64,000 bases of DNA from an uncultured Lachnospiraceae bacterium (GTDB lineage Bacteria > Bacillota > Clostridia > Lachnospirales > Lachnospiraceae). The stretch covers positions 94,692 through 158,691 of the forward strand of contig CAKRFU010000005.1 in assembly GCA_934320845.1 (NCBI GenBank), in the 5' to 3' direction. Shown here in pieces: positions 40,308 to 48,736 of this stretch. Below the pieces are notes generated by a model, which did no database searches, was not told the origin of the DNA, and saw nothing but the letters and a program-made list of their open reading frames with translations. The translations under genes and the position numbers were made by a program. Position 1 is the first letter of the stretch; every line of letters starts with the position of its first letter.

Positions 40308-40510
40308 TATACATTCTGTGATAGCATACTCTCTTTCGTATAGCTCACACCTACTACAAATGAAAACATTTTTCATAAGTATTTTTAAAATTGCGTATAA
40401 TGTATACTTTTACGCAATCCATTTTCCAGTAAAATCAGTACTTTCCGGAATTATGCATAATTTATTACTTTTTTCATGCATAAATATTCCCAATAATGTA
40501 TATTTACTCA

Positions 40511-41065
40511 TCATACTTCATTATCATCCACATCTATCGGAATATCATCCGCTAACATCTGCTGCACTTCCTCTGGTGTCTTATCTGCTTCAATTTGATT
40601 TCTAGGCTCGATAACAACCTCCTGCTGGTCTTTCAGTCCATCATAATTTTTTTGCCAGAATATGCCTGCAACAGCATTAACTTTTCCATCAGCCATTAAC
40701 TGCTCACGAATTTGTGACATAATTTGTCTGCTTTTTTTAATGACGGCAGTCCTCTGTGAGCCAGGCTCTCTCTGCTGTATGTTGCTTACCTCGCCTTTCG
40801 TAATTCCCCAAGCATTGTATAACCCCAAGTTTCCAGGCTTGATATTATTATCAATACAATATTGAAGATACTTCAATGTTCTATCCCTTAACTGCTCCGG
40901 GTCTTTCGTGTCTATCTCATCCCACAAAGCAATTTCCAAAGCATGAGCCGTTATCTTGCTAATCTCTTCTTTTGTTGCAGTAATTCCATTGTTACCAATA
41001 ACTGGAGATTTTTTCCATGCCTGATTTTTTGCTACCATTCTATTTCCAGAACCTTTTCCGCCCAT
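40511..41065 (-). CDS. Probable terminase small subunit
   Basis: 184 residues from the ATG of MGGKGSGNRM, behind AGGTGGTG. The N-terminal GGKGSGNR, a helical centre (LYNAWGITKGEVSNIQ), and IFWQKNYDGLKDQQEVVI near the C-terminus resemble small terminase-like DNA-binding proteins of Firmicutes phages. It lies at the head of the leftward late region, but about 5 kb from the large subunit because tRNAs, small genes and two antirepressor modules lie between. Confidence 0.55.
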   Translation of the reverse strand: MGGKGSGNRMVAKNQAWKKSPVIGNNGITATKEEISKITAHALEIALWDEIDTKDPEQLRDRTLKYLQYCIDNNIKPGNLGLYNAWGITKGEVSNIQQREPGSQRTAVIKKSRQIMSQIREQLMADGKVNAVAGIFWQKNYDGLKDQQEVVIEPRNQIEADKTPEEVQQMLADDIPIDVDDNEV

Positions 41066-41084
41066 AACATTCACCACCTAAAAA

Positions 41085-41155
41085 AAAATAAAAAGAGGTC
41101 GTCCATGCGCAGCCTAACTTGCTAAAGTGATTACTACGCACAAACAACCTCGTAA
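41085..41155 (-). terminator. Long interrupted-stem terminator upstream of terS
   Basis: Minus-strand GAGGT, GT, TGCG segments pair with CGCA, AC, ACCTC across an approximately 30-nt loop, then TTTTTATTTTTT. The non-coding gap 41066-41571 holds this hairpin, a C-run and the inverted repeat at 41345-41470. No ORF with a ribosome site was seen there. Confidence 0.5.
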
Positions 41156-41344
41156 AGTCATTTGTATTGTTCCTTTTGCAGATATGTGGAACCCTCTCTA
41201 ATTCAAGCGTATTTAATTTAATGTTAAAAGAATAACAGATACCAAGATAAAAATCAACCCCCCCAAAAATAAAAAAGTTAAAAACAATTCTTCTAAATAA
41301 TTCCATTTTGTAAATATCTCTTTTTATTTATTTTTTCTCTCCTC

Positions 41345-41470
41345 TTATCTAATCTAACCTATACTAACCTAAACCTCTACTATACTAACCTAATCTACTC
41401 TACTTATGCGACCAAAAAGTAACCATATGGTGACAAAGTGACAACCAACTTGTAACCATGGTAATTTTGT
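41345..41470 (-). repeat. Diverged inverted copy of the 5060-5200 repeat
   Basis: Read on the minus strand: GGTTGTCAC, then GGTTACTTTTTGGTCGCATA, then degenerate AGTATAG/AGGTTAG units, the same order as at 5060. It follows the hicB stop. Confidence 0.55.
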
Positions 41471-41571
41471 ACAAAAGATATGCTTTAATTTTGTGAAAAC
41501 TTAACAAAACTTTTCATTTCTGGAACATCAAAAAAAGTTGCCACTATATTGCTATAATGACAACTGTAATT

Positions 41572-41781
41572 TTATGCATATGCAAGTTTTCCCTTTGGTT
41601 CTGGAATTTCCTGCCCTCTTTCCTTTGCTACTTCCAACCATTCAGAAATAACTATTTCCGAATTTTGTATAGCTTCTTGTATTGTTTTTCCATCTGCCAT
41701 GCATCCCGGCAGTTCTGGAACTTCTACAATAAACGCATCATCATCTTTTGACCAGTATATTATCCTTTCATACTTGTACAT
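41572..41781 (-). CDS. hicB: HicB-type antitoxin
   Basis: 69 residues: IIYWSKDDDAFIVEVPELPG, CMADGKTIQEAI and SEWLEVAKERGQEIPEP are the HicB partial RNase H-like domain. It lacks a C-terminal DNA-binding domain, so autoregulation may use another protein such as the HTH at 42147. It lies 11 bp after hicA. Confidence 0.88.
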   Translation of the reverse strand: MYKYERIIYWSKDDDAFIVEVPELPGCMADGKTIQEAIQNSEIVISEWLEVAKERGQEIPEPKGKLAYA

Positions 41782-41792
41782 CGCCGCACCTC

Positions 41793-42041
41793 CTACAATT
41801 TAAACTGATATTTTAAGATAAAGTTTCTAATCTGCTTTACTTGATAAGCCTTTGCCATATTTCCATTTGGCTGTATATTTATATTCTCTGGAAGATTTCC
41901 ATATGAATAAATATAATGGTCTCCCCTTATTCTGCACTCAAATCCTAATGTATCAAGTATTTTTTGCAAATCTTTAAATTTTATGTTTTTGTCTTGTGTG
42001 CCGCACATTATAGAATTAAATAATTTTTCTAATGTCGCCAA
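41793..42041 (-). CDS. hicA: HicA-type mRNA interferase toxin
   Basis: 82 residues with a TTG start behind GGGAGAAAG. LQKILDTLGFECRIRGDHYI contains the catalytic His, and NPNGNMAKAYQVKQIRNFIL-like stretch (QPNGNMAKAYQVKQIRNFI) is the usual C-terminal part. HicA binds and cleaves mRNA. The pair could stabilise the prophage or act in defence. Confidence 0.88.
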   Translation of the reverse strand: MATLEKLFNSIMCGTQDKNIKFKDLQKILDTLGFECRIRGDHYIYSYGNLPENINIQPNGNMAKAYQVKQIRNFILKYQFKL

Positions 42042-42076
42042 ACTTTCTCCCTCTCATTTCTCCCCTTACCCGGTTA

Positions 42077-42123
42077 TTGTCTTTCGACAATATTATTATA
42101 ATCTTTTTTCGGTTTATCGTCAA
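42077..42123 (-). promoter_or_regulatory. hicAB promoter and operator
   Basis: Minus-strand TTGACG (42123-42118), 17 bp, TATAAT (42100-42095), with the palindrome TTGTC-TTTC-GACAA (42077-42090) just downstream. The spacer holds an AAACCGAAAAAAG motif repeated near the int promoter. Confidence 0.7.
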
Positions 42124-42146
42124 CAGAAAAATAGTCCTTTTTTGGT

Positions 42147-42353
42147 TTATTTTTCTTCTACATATTTTATTATATTTCCCGGTTGCATATCCAATAATTG
42201 ACATAATTTTTCTATTGTCTTAATACCAACCATCTCATTTTTCCGTATTTTTTGCATAGCCGATTGACTAATTAGATTTTCTTTTAATATCTTTGTACTA
42301 TTGTATCCGCTTTCCTTCAGCGTGTCTAAAACATCAATCTTATATGTTAACAT
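42147..42353 (-). CDS. HTH regulator (XRE-like), 68 aa
   Basis: The ATG of MLTYKIDVL is used; a GTG two codons upstream has better spacing from GGAGG. ILKENLISQSAMQKIRKNEM followed by TIEKLCQLLDMQPGNIIKYV is an XRE-type HTH of the YozG-like short class. It is divergent from the recombinase and precedes hicAB. Likely controls int and perhaps hicAB through shared CCTTTTTTGGTTTAT-type sites. Confidence 0.75.
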   Translation of the reverse strand: MLTYKIDVLDTLKESGYNSTKILKENLISQSAMQKIRKNEMVGIKTIEKLCQLLDMQPGNIIKYVEEK

Positions 42354-42386
42354 TTCCACATTCACCTCCATATTTGTATTTATATT

Positions 42387-42415
42387 ATTATATTATTGAA
42401 TAGATATAAAGTCAA
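42387..42415 (-). promoter_or_regulatory. Promoter of the HTH gene
   Basis: Minus-strand TTGACT, 17 bp, TATAAT. Confidence 0.7.
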
Positions 42416-42449
42416 CAAACGATAATCTAAAAAAAGTTTATTTTTCTTG

Positions 42450-42478
42450 TTGACTTTAAACCTTTTTTGGTTTATTAT
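42450..42478 (+). promoter_or_regulatory. Promoter of the recombinase gene
   Basis: Plus-strand TTGACT, 17 bp, TATTAT. The spacer contains the palindrome AAACC-TTTTTT-GGTTT, also found at 42136-42150 and, variant, near 42105. Confidence 0.72.
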
Positions 42479-42523
42479 ATATACAACAAAAACAAAACAA
42501 CAAACACACAGGAGGTACGCACT

Positions 42524-43090
42524 ATGGCAAACAAAAAAACTGCAGCTCTTACAGTTGAACAATACGAAAATTTTATAGATGCAATGAAAAAAGGCTCCTG
42601 CTTTTTTAAACCAAATGAGCAAATCATGACCGCCTTAATTTTGGAAGCAAATTTAGGACTCCGTATTAAGGATATTCTTAATCTTTCGCTTGATTCGTTT
42701 ATAAAAGACGGCGAACGCTACAGACTTAACATTATTGAGATAAAGACCAAAAAGAAGCGTGAATTTACTGTACTCAATGAAGTATATGACTATATACATG
42801 ATTATTGCCTGCGTCATGAAATTTCAAGAAATGAAAAGATATTCAAAACAAAAGAAAGAAACATACAAACCTATCTGCAAAAAGTAGCGGATTATCTTGG
42901 CTATGAGAATATTGGAACTCATTCGTTTAGAAAGTTCTTTGCTACACAGATTTATATAAAAAGCGGTTATAATCTTATCCTAGTGCAACGATTATTACAA
43001 CACAGTAACCCAAAGGTCACGCAAAGGTACATTGGCATAAACAGCAAGCAGCTAGAGGAAGCCTTACAAGGTCATTTATATTTGAAATGA
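42524..43090 (+). CDS. Tyrosine recombinase / integrase, compact
   Basis: 188 residues, ATG behind AGGAGGTACGCACT. Catalytic residues are visible: Arg in ANLGLRIKDIL, a Lys in TKKKREF, HSFRKFF (His-x-x-Arg), His in LLQHSNPKVTQ and the Tyr in QRYIGIN. It lacks a long N-terminal arm-binding domain, so it is shorter than lambda-type integrases. It sits at the prophage's right end and is the likely integrase, though a second integrase outside the window cannot be excluded. Confidence 0.85.
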   Translation: MANKKTAALTVEQYENFIDAMKKGSCFFKPNEQIMTALILEANLGLRIKDILNLSLDSFIKDGERYRLNIIEIKTKKKREFTVLNEVYDYIHDYCLRHEISRNEKIFKTKERNIQTYLQKVADYLGYENIGTHSFRKFFATQIYIKSGYNLILVQRLLQHSNPKVTQRYIGINSKQLEEALQGHLYLK

Positions 43091-43101
43091 GGTGATTAAA
43101 C

Positions 43102-43272
43102 ATGACAGCAACACAATTTTATAACTTCCATCGTTCTCTATTTGATAACTGGGAATATGGAGAAATAAAGAAAGTTTGGACGGATGCCGCCGGCAATACC
43201 TGCATTAAATATTCATCCGGCAAATGGTGGCATTACAATGTTGACAGCCAGGGCAATGTTATATTTTGGTAG
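43102..43272 (+). CDS. Small protein downstream of int, 56 aa
   Basis: ATG behind GAGGTGATTAAAC. The product contains WEYGEIKKVWTDAAGNTCIK and YSSGKWWHYNVDSQGNVIFW, rich in Trp and Tyr, with a beta-hairpin look. It could be an excisionase-like or accessory protein; no family is recognised. Confidence 0.55.
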   Translation: MTATQFYNFHRSLFDNWEYGEIKKVWTDAAGNTCIKYSSGKWWHYNVDSQGNVIFW

Positions 43273-43297
43273 GGGCATTTTTAATATGCCCCTTTAT
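43272..43297 (+). terminator. Terminator after the int operon
   Basis: Stem GGGGCAT-TTTTAAT-ATGCCCC then TTTAT. Short T tract. Confidence 0.6.
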
Positions 43298-43299
43298 AA

Positions 43300-43780
43300 A
43301 TTGAGTATTGACAGCAATGCATATATGACCTTATAATCACATTTAAATTAAAAAGCATTGAGTTATACCGACAACCATCTTTGTTAGTTATGTGTTTACT
43401 TGTCACCTTATACACTGCCAAGTTACATTTTAACGTTAGAATATCTAAATTTTATCCTATATCTTTTTCTGACAGAAACTTTTTAAAAATCCGCTCCAAA
43501 TCGTGAGCAAATTTCAAGAATTTTTATATAGAATATTTACAGCGATTTTTTTCTGAATGTAGGGGGTATCAAATTGGTTACCTTGAAAATTTTTTAAATG
43601 TTATTATATCAAGGCCTCAGATAATCTCATTTATACTACACCATTACTACACCATTTTTGTATTTTAATATATATTATTATGTGATATTTTATAATACTT
43701 AATTTTTCGCAATCCCTTGCAAAATAAGGCTTTCATGACAATTTGTGTCGATATAATGTTTTTTATGAAATAAGTCAAAT
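43300..43780. other. Prophage right-end region (attR candidate)
   Basis: 480 bp without a gene. It contains a tandem 11-bp repeat TACTACACCAT (43634-43644, 43645-43655), a possible recombinase arm site, and ends where the host gene sequence begins (about 43780). The att core cannot be fixed without the left end. Confidence 0.5.
43634..43655 (+). repeat. Tandem 11-bp repeat near attR
   Basis: Two adjacent copies of TACTACACCAT. Possible integrase arm-binding site. Confidence 0.5.
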
Positions 43781-44490
43781 CATGCAAAGATTACATTAAA
43801 AATGTCGCCTCAAGCGAAATCTATGCAACATGGCCTGAGGCAACACTTACCGCAAATATTCTTGCCATACAATCTATTACTTTGAACAGGGTATATACGG
43901 AGTGGTACCGAAATAAAGGCTATGATTTCACAATCACTTCTTCCACCGCCTACGACCAAAAATGGATTCCCGGAAGGAATATCTTTGAAAACATTTCAAG
44001 AATAGTTGACAATATTTTTACAAATTATATTTCAAGACCTAATGTAAGGCAGCCTCTTTTTACGCAGTACTGTGACGGCAAAATGGTTTCCTGCCCTGAC
44101 TGGATGCGTCAGTGGGACTCTAAATATCTAGGTGACCAGGGCTATTCTGCCATCGAGATACTTCGTGCATTTTATGGTAATTCCGTTTATATAAACAGTT
44201 CGACTGAAATTTCAGGAATACCGTCCTCTTGGCCCGGCTATGATTTGACAATAGGTGCATCCGGAAGTAAAGTTCTGCAACTGCAGCAGCAGTTAAATGT
44301 TATAGCCGATGCATACCCTCTTATCCCCAAAATCTCGCAGGATGGTATTTATGGTGAGAGAACTGCCGATGCCGTAAAAGTATTCCAAAAAGTGTTTGGA
44401 CTGCCACAAACCGGAGTAACTGACTTTCCGACATGGTATAAAATTTCTGAGATTTATGTTGGTGTCAGCAGGATTGCTGAAATGGCTTAA
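43780..44490 (+). pseudogene. SpoIID-like / peptidoglycan-binding protein, 5' end missing
   Basis: The frame is open from about 43774 and matches the inner part of a Lachnospiraceae spore-cortex-type protein from KDYIKNVASSEIYATWPEAT onward. SpoIID-like features follow (QYCDGKMVS, RQWDSKYLGDQGYSAIEIL), then a PG_binding_1 domain (GSKVLQLQQQLNVI, DGIYGERTADAVKVFQKVFG). An in-frame stop lies just upstream and about 50-60 N-terminal residues, including the start, are absent. Prophage insertion is the simplest cause; the missing part should lie beyond the left prophage end. Confidence 0.75.
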
Positions 44491-44603
44491 TCTCATATGT
44501 AAAGAACATGTAAATTTTTTCAAAATGCGTGTAAAAGCACTGGTTTTTTTTCCTTCATTAGCATAAAATATATACAATATTAAAATACTTAAGGAGGGAG
44601 CAT

Positions 44604-46175
44604 ATGGCAGTTACTATTTTCGCAGCAATTGATGTAGGTTCGCATGAAACATCAATGCGCATTTATGAAATTTCAAAAAAATATGGTGTACACGAAATCG
44701 AGTATGTTCACCATACAGCCAGACTCGGTCTTGAAACGTACTCTACCAAACACATTAGCTATACTACCATAGATAAACTATGTAATATATTAAACGGTTT
44801 TTCAAATAAAATGAAAGAATATGATATACATGATTATATGATAATTGCTACCAGTGCATTGCGTGAAGCTGACAACAATTTAATTGTACTTGATCAGGTA
44901 AAGCAACGCACTGGCTTCTTGATAAAGATACTTAGTAATTCTGAACAGCGCTATCTTTGTTACAAATCATTAGCCCTTAAAGAAAATTCTTTTCACAGCC
45001 TTATAAAGGAGGGAACGCTTCTTGTCGATGTCGGCGGAGGCAGCATCCAGTTATCTCTCTATGATAAGAAGACTTTAATTACAACACAGAATATTATGCT
45101 CGGTTCTCTGAGAATACAGGAAGTTTTACAGGATATGCAGTATAAGACCGACAATTATCAGAATCTTGTATACGACTATATCTCCCATGGACTGCATACT
45201 TTCGTACAGCTTTATTTAAAGAGCCGGAAAGTAAAAAATATTATTGCTATGGGAAATCAGCTTCAAAGTTTCGTCAAATATATGACTCTTCATCATTTTG
45301 GCACACTCAAATCTACCGATGCAAGATATGAAAAGAGAAACTGTGTAAACCGTCTTGAATTTGACGATTTTTATAAATCCATCACTTCAAAAACACCTGA
45401 TGAACTTGCCAAAGAATTAAATACATCACTTGACAAAGCTTCTCTGCTCCTTCCTATCGCAATGATATATCGAAATATACTTGAAGAAACAGATGCAAGC
45501 CAGATATGGATATCAGGAATGACCATCTGCGATGGAATGGCTGCTGACTTCGCCGAAAAGAAAGAAAAAATAGCACCTGCTTTTAATTTCACCGACGGTA
45601 TCATTTCTACAGCCAGAAACATTGCAGCACGATATAAATCCGATGAACTGCACCACCGCAATGTTGAAAAAAATTGTCTTTTATTATTTGATGCAGTAAA
45701 AAAACAGAATAATCTGACAAAACATGACAAGCTTCTGCTTCAGATTTCCGCAATATTGCACAATTGCGGCAACTTCATAAACATGAATGCAGTGGGCGAA
45801 AATTCCTACAAAATTGTAATGTCAACTGAGATAATCGGTCTTTCGCATAAAGAAAGAGTGATGGTTGCGTATATGATAAGATACCTCGATTCATCTTTTC
45901 CAAAATATGCTGAAATATCAGACGTGTTCAGCCAGCAGGAATTTATAAAAATCGCAAAGTTAAATTCAATATTGCTTCTCGCAGATGCAATGGATAGAAG
46001 CCACAAGCAGAAATTTGCAAATACAACTGTATATCTGCGTGGTTCAAAGCTTCTTATTACAGGCAAAACATTATATGACATCACACTTGAACAGGGAATA
46101 TTTGACAATAATTCCGACTTTTTTGAAGAACTTTACGGAATCAAGCCTATTCTTAAACAAAAGAAAGAATTTTGA
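44604..46175 (+). CDS. ppx: Exopolyphosphatase / pppGpp phosphatase (Ppx/GppA)
   Basis: 523 residues, ATG behind AAGGAGGGAG. AAIDVGSHETSMRIYEIS and LLVDVGGGSIQLSLY are the two ASKHA phosphate-binding loops. The C-terminal third (from about residue 330) is HD-like and helical. The enzyme removes terminal phosphate from polyphosphate or pppGpp. It is followed by ppk1, so synthesis and breakdown of polyphosphate are encoded side by side. Confidence 0.92.
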   Translation: MAVTIFAAIDVGSHETSMRIYEISKKYGVHEIEYVHHTARLGLETYSTKHISYTTIDKLCNILNGFSNKMKEYDIHDYMIIATSALREADNNLIVLDQVKQRTGFLIKILSNSEQRYLCYKSLALKENSFHSLIKEGTLLVDVGGGSIQLSLYDKKTLITTQNIMLGSLRIQEVLQDMQYKTDNYQNLVYDYISHGLHTFVQLYLKSRKVKNIIAMGNQLQSFVKYMTLHHFGTLKSTDARYEKRNCVNRLEFDDFYKSITSKTPDELAKELNTSLDKASLLLPIAMIYRNILEETDASQIWISGMTICDGMAADFAEKKEKIAPAFNFTDGIISTARNIAARYKSDELHHRNVEKNCLLLFDAVKKQNNLTKHDKLLLQISAILHNCGNFINMNAVGENSYKIVMSTEIIGLSHKERVMVAYMIRYLDSSFPKYAEISDVFSQQEFIKIAKLNSILLLADAMDRSHKQKFANTTVYLRGSKLLITGKTLYDITLEQGIFDNNSDFFEELYGIKPILKQKKEF

Positions 46176-46187
46176 TACATTTAACAG

Positions 46188-46262
46188 TCGATATAATCGA
46201 TACAATTGATATATTTGATGCAATCAATAAATTGATATAATCAATAAATTGATATAATCAAT
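46188..46262. repeat. Palindromic AT-rich repeats between ppx and ppk1
   Basis: TCGAT-ATA-ATCGA (46188-46200) followed by two 17-bp period copies of ATTGAT-ATA-ATCAAT. They lie 65-140 bp upstream of the ppk1 start and could be operators. Confidence 0.5.
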
Positions 46263-46326
46263 TTGACAAATATATAAATGCGTTTGGACAATTAGACAAA
46301 TATAAGTTTTTAGACAGGAGGACTTT

Positions 46327-48552
46327 ATGTCAGAAAATAACTATTTAAAACACGAATATTTTTACAACAGGGAGCTCAGCTGGATTTCTTTCAACTACAG
46401 AGTTCTAAGTGAAGCACAGGACAGTAAACTTCCGCTTTTGGACAGGCTGCGTTTTCTTGCTATTACGGCATCAAATCTTGATGAATTTTTTATGATACGA
46501 GTAGCCTCACTGAAAGATATGGTTCATGTTAATTATACAAAAAAAGATATTGCCGGCATGACGCCGGGTGAACAGCTTTTAGCTATCAGCAAAAGAACCC
46601 ACGAACTTGTACACGAACAATATGATGTTTACGGAAAGCTTATCTCAAAACTTGCAGATAACGGCATTCACCTTATCTCTCACTATGAAGATCTTGATGA
46701 TAAACAGGAACGCTATGTAAACGAATATTTCCGTTCCGAGGTCTATCCTGTTCTTACACCTATGGCAGTTGACTCGGCAAGACCTTTTCCACTTATCCAA
46801 AATAAGTCACTTAATATAGGTGCAATCTTAAAATTTAAACCGTCAAACACAAAAGACGGCAACGGTCAATTCCGTGAACTATATGTATCACATCGCAAAA
46901 AAAGTCTTGGAGACAATGTAAGTGATACCGATTTTGCAACTGTTCAGGTTCCTTCAGGGCTTCCCAGATTTGTTGAAATTCCGGCTAAAAAATCAGGTGA
47001 TAAATGCTTTATACTTCTGGAACAGATTATCGAGAAAAACATCGATAAACTTTTTGTAAATTACGAGGTATTATCGGCTTTTCCTTACCGTATAATGCGA
47101 AATGCCGACCTCTCAATCGACGAGGATGAAGCTGCTGACCTGCTTATAGAAATCCAGCGCCAGTTAAAAAAGAGACAGTGGGGGCAGGCAATACGTCTTG
47201 AAGTTGAAGATGGAGTTGACAAAAAACTCCTTAAAACACTAAAAAGAGAACTTGAAATAAATGATGACGATATATTTAAGATAAACGGTCCTCTTGACCT
47301 CACTTTTCTTTCAAAACTTGCGGGTATTGAAGGATATGACGACCTTAAAGGAAAAGGTTACACTCCTCAGCCAGCCAAATGGATTGATGCAAACAAAAAT
47401 ATTTTTGAGCAGATAAAAGAACATGATGCACTTCTCAATCACCCATATGAAACATTTGAACCGGTTATTGAACTTGTAAGACAGGCAGCAAAAGACCCTG
47501 ATGTACTTGCAATCAAGCAGACACTCTACAGAGTAAGCAGCCACTCTCCTATTATCGCTTCGCTTGCGGCAGCAGCAGAAAACGGTAAACAGGTTACTGT
47601 ACTTGTCGAATTAAAAGCACGTTTTGACGAGGAAAACAATATTATCTGGGCAAGAAAACTTGAAAAAGCCGGCTGCCATGTTATCTATGGACTTGTCGGA
47701 TTAAAAACCCACAGCAAGATTACACTCGTTGTAAGAAAAGAAGAGGACGGAATCAGAAGATATGTTCATCTTGGTACCGGAAACTATAATGACAGCACAG
47801 CAAAAATCTATACGGATATGGGTCTTTTAACATGTCAAAAGGCTATCGGCGAAGATGCAACTGCATTTTTCAACATGCTTTCAGGTTATTCAGAGCCTGC
47901 TGCCTGGAACAAACTTGCCGTAGCACCTATATGGCTCCGTGACAGATTTACTGAAATGATAAACCGTGAAACAGAATTTGCCAAATCAGGCAAAAAAGCA
48001 TTTATAAAAGCAAAAATGAATTCTCTATGCGACCCCGGTATTATCGCCTCACTGTATAAAGCTTCTGCTGCCGGAGTTAAGATTGACCTTGTCATCCGTG
48101 GAATATGCTGTCTTAAGACAGGAATAAAGGGCATAAGTGACAATATCACCGTCCGCTCAATTGTAGGTGATTTCCTTGAACACAGCAGAATTTTCTACTT
48201 CCATAATAACGGATTTGAAGAAGTATATATGGGAAGTGCCGACTGGATGCCTAGAAATCTTGACAAACGTGTCGAAATTCTCTTCCCGGTTGAAGACGAA
48301 ACACTAAAAGAAGAAATTATTCATATTCTGGATATACAGTTTGCAGATAATGTAAAAGCAAGAGTAATGCAGAGCGACGGAACATATATAATACCACCAC
48401 GCAAAGTCGGTCAGAAAAAAATATGTGCACAGCAGTATTTCTGTAAAGAAGCTATTGCAAATGCAAACGCAAAAAAAAATAAACATAGTGCAACATATAA
48501 TAACAGTTTCGAGCCGCTTCTCCATATTGAAGATGAAAAACAGGAAGATTAA
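46327..48552 (+). CDS. ppk1: Polyphosphate kinase 1
   Basis: 741 residues, ATG behind CAGGAGG. N-terminal NRELSWISFNYRVLSEAQDS, the phospholipase-D-like catalytic parts with GLKTHSKITLVV and HLGTGNYNDSTAKIYTD, and SRIFYFHNNGFEEVYMGSAD with the second catalytic His are all present. It makes polyphosphate from ATP reversibly. The length is usual for the family. A strong bidirectional terminator follows. Confidence 0.96.
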   Translation: MSENNYLKHEYFYNRELSWISFNYRVLSEAQDSKLPLLDRLRFLAITASNLDEFFMIRVASLKDMVHVNYTKKDIAGMTPGEQLLAISKRTHELVHEQYDVYGKLISKLADNGIHLISHYEDLDDKQERYVNEYFRSEVYPVLTPMAVDSARPFPLIQNKSLNIGAILKFKPSNTKDGNGQFRELYVSHRKKSLGDNVSDTDFATVQVPSGLPRFVEIPAKKSGDKCFILLEQIIEKNIDKLFVNYEVLSAFPYRIMRNADLSIDEDEAADLLIEIQRQLKKRQWGQAIRLEVEDGVDKKLLKTLKRELEINDDDIFKINGPLDLTFLSKLAGIEGYDDLKGKGYTPQPAKWIDANKNIFEQIKEHDALLNHPYETFEPVIELVRQAAKDPDVLAIKQTLYRVSSHSPIIASLAAAAENGKQVTVLVELKARFDEENNIIWARKLEKAGCHVIYGLVGLKTHSKITLVVRKEEDGIRRYVHLGTGNYNDSTAKIYTDMGLLTCQKAIGEDATAFFNMLSGYSEPAAWNKLAVAPIWLRDRFTEMINRETEFAKSGKKAFIKAKMNSLCDPGIIASLYKASAAGVKIDLVIRGICCLKTGIKGISDNITVRSIVGDFLEHSRIFYFHNNGFEEVYMGSADWMPRNLDKRVEILFPVEDETLKEEIIHILDIQFADNVKARVMQSDGTYIIPPRKVGQKKICAQQYFCKEAIANANAKKNKHSATYNNSFEPLLHIEDEKQED

Positions 48553-48567
48553 ATTTATTTTTCCACA

Positions 48568-48609
48568 AAAAAATCTCTTTTACCGTGAATGCGGTAAAAG
48601 AGATTTTTT
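48568..48609. terminator. Bidirectional terminator after ppk1
   Basis: Perfect 18-bp arms AAAAAATCTCTTTTACCG / CGGTAAAAGAGATTTTTT with a 6-nt loop. Confidence 0.92.
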
Positions 48610-48651
48610 GTTATGGAATAGGAAAACGCTGTAATTTAGTGGTGTGCCAAC

Positions 48652-48704
48652 AAGAATTTCAAAGAAATTCTTGCTAGGGCAAAACGCTGGTTTTGCCCTT
48701 TTAA
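48652..48704 (+). terminator. Paired hairpins between convergent ppk1 and deoB
   Basis: CAAGAATTTC-AAA-GAAATTCTTG followed by GGGCAAAAC-GCTG-GTTTTGCCC and TTTT. The second is a plus-strand terminator; the first may be a repeat remnant. Confidence 0.6.
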
Positions 48705-48736
48705 TAAACAATACATATTATAATAATTTTAAATTT

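Noticed and set aside
40249..40605. 118-codon plus ORF over the GC-rich block
   Set aside because: It runs against the terS gene and has no ribosome site; low-complexity hydrophobic composition.
41040..41306. 88-codon minus ORF upstream of terS
   Set aside because: It overlaps the terminator and the terS start, has no ribosome site and reads like translated hairpin sequence.
5060..41470. TATAG-repeat elements as attL/attR
   Set aside because: The copies are inverted and both lie inside phage DNA, whereas att sites are direct repeats at the borders.
43634..43655. Tandem 11-bp repeat as a CRISPR
   Set aside because: Only two adjacent copies with no spacers and no cas genes.
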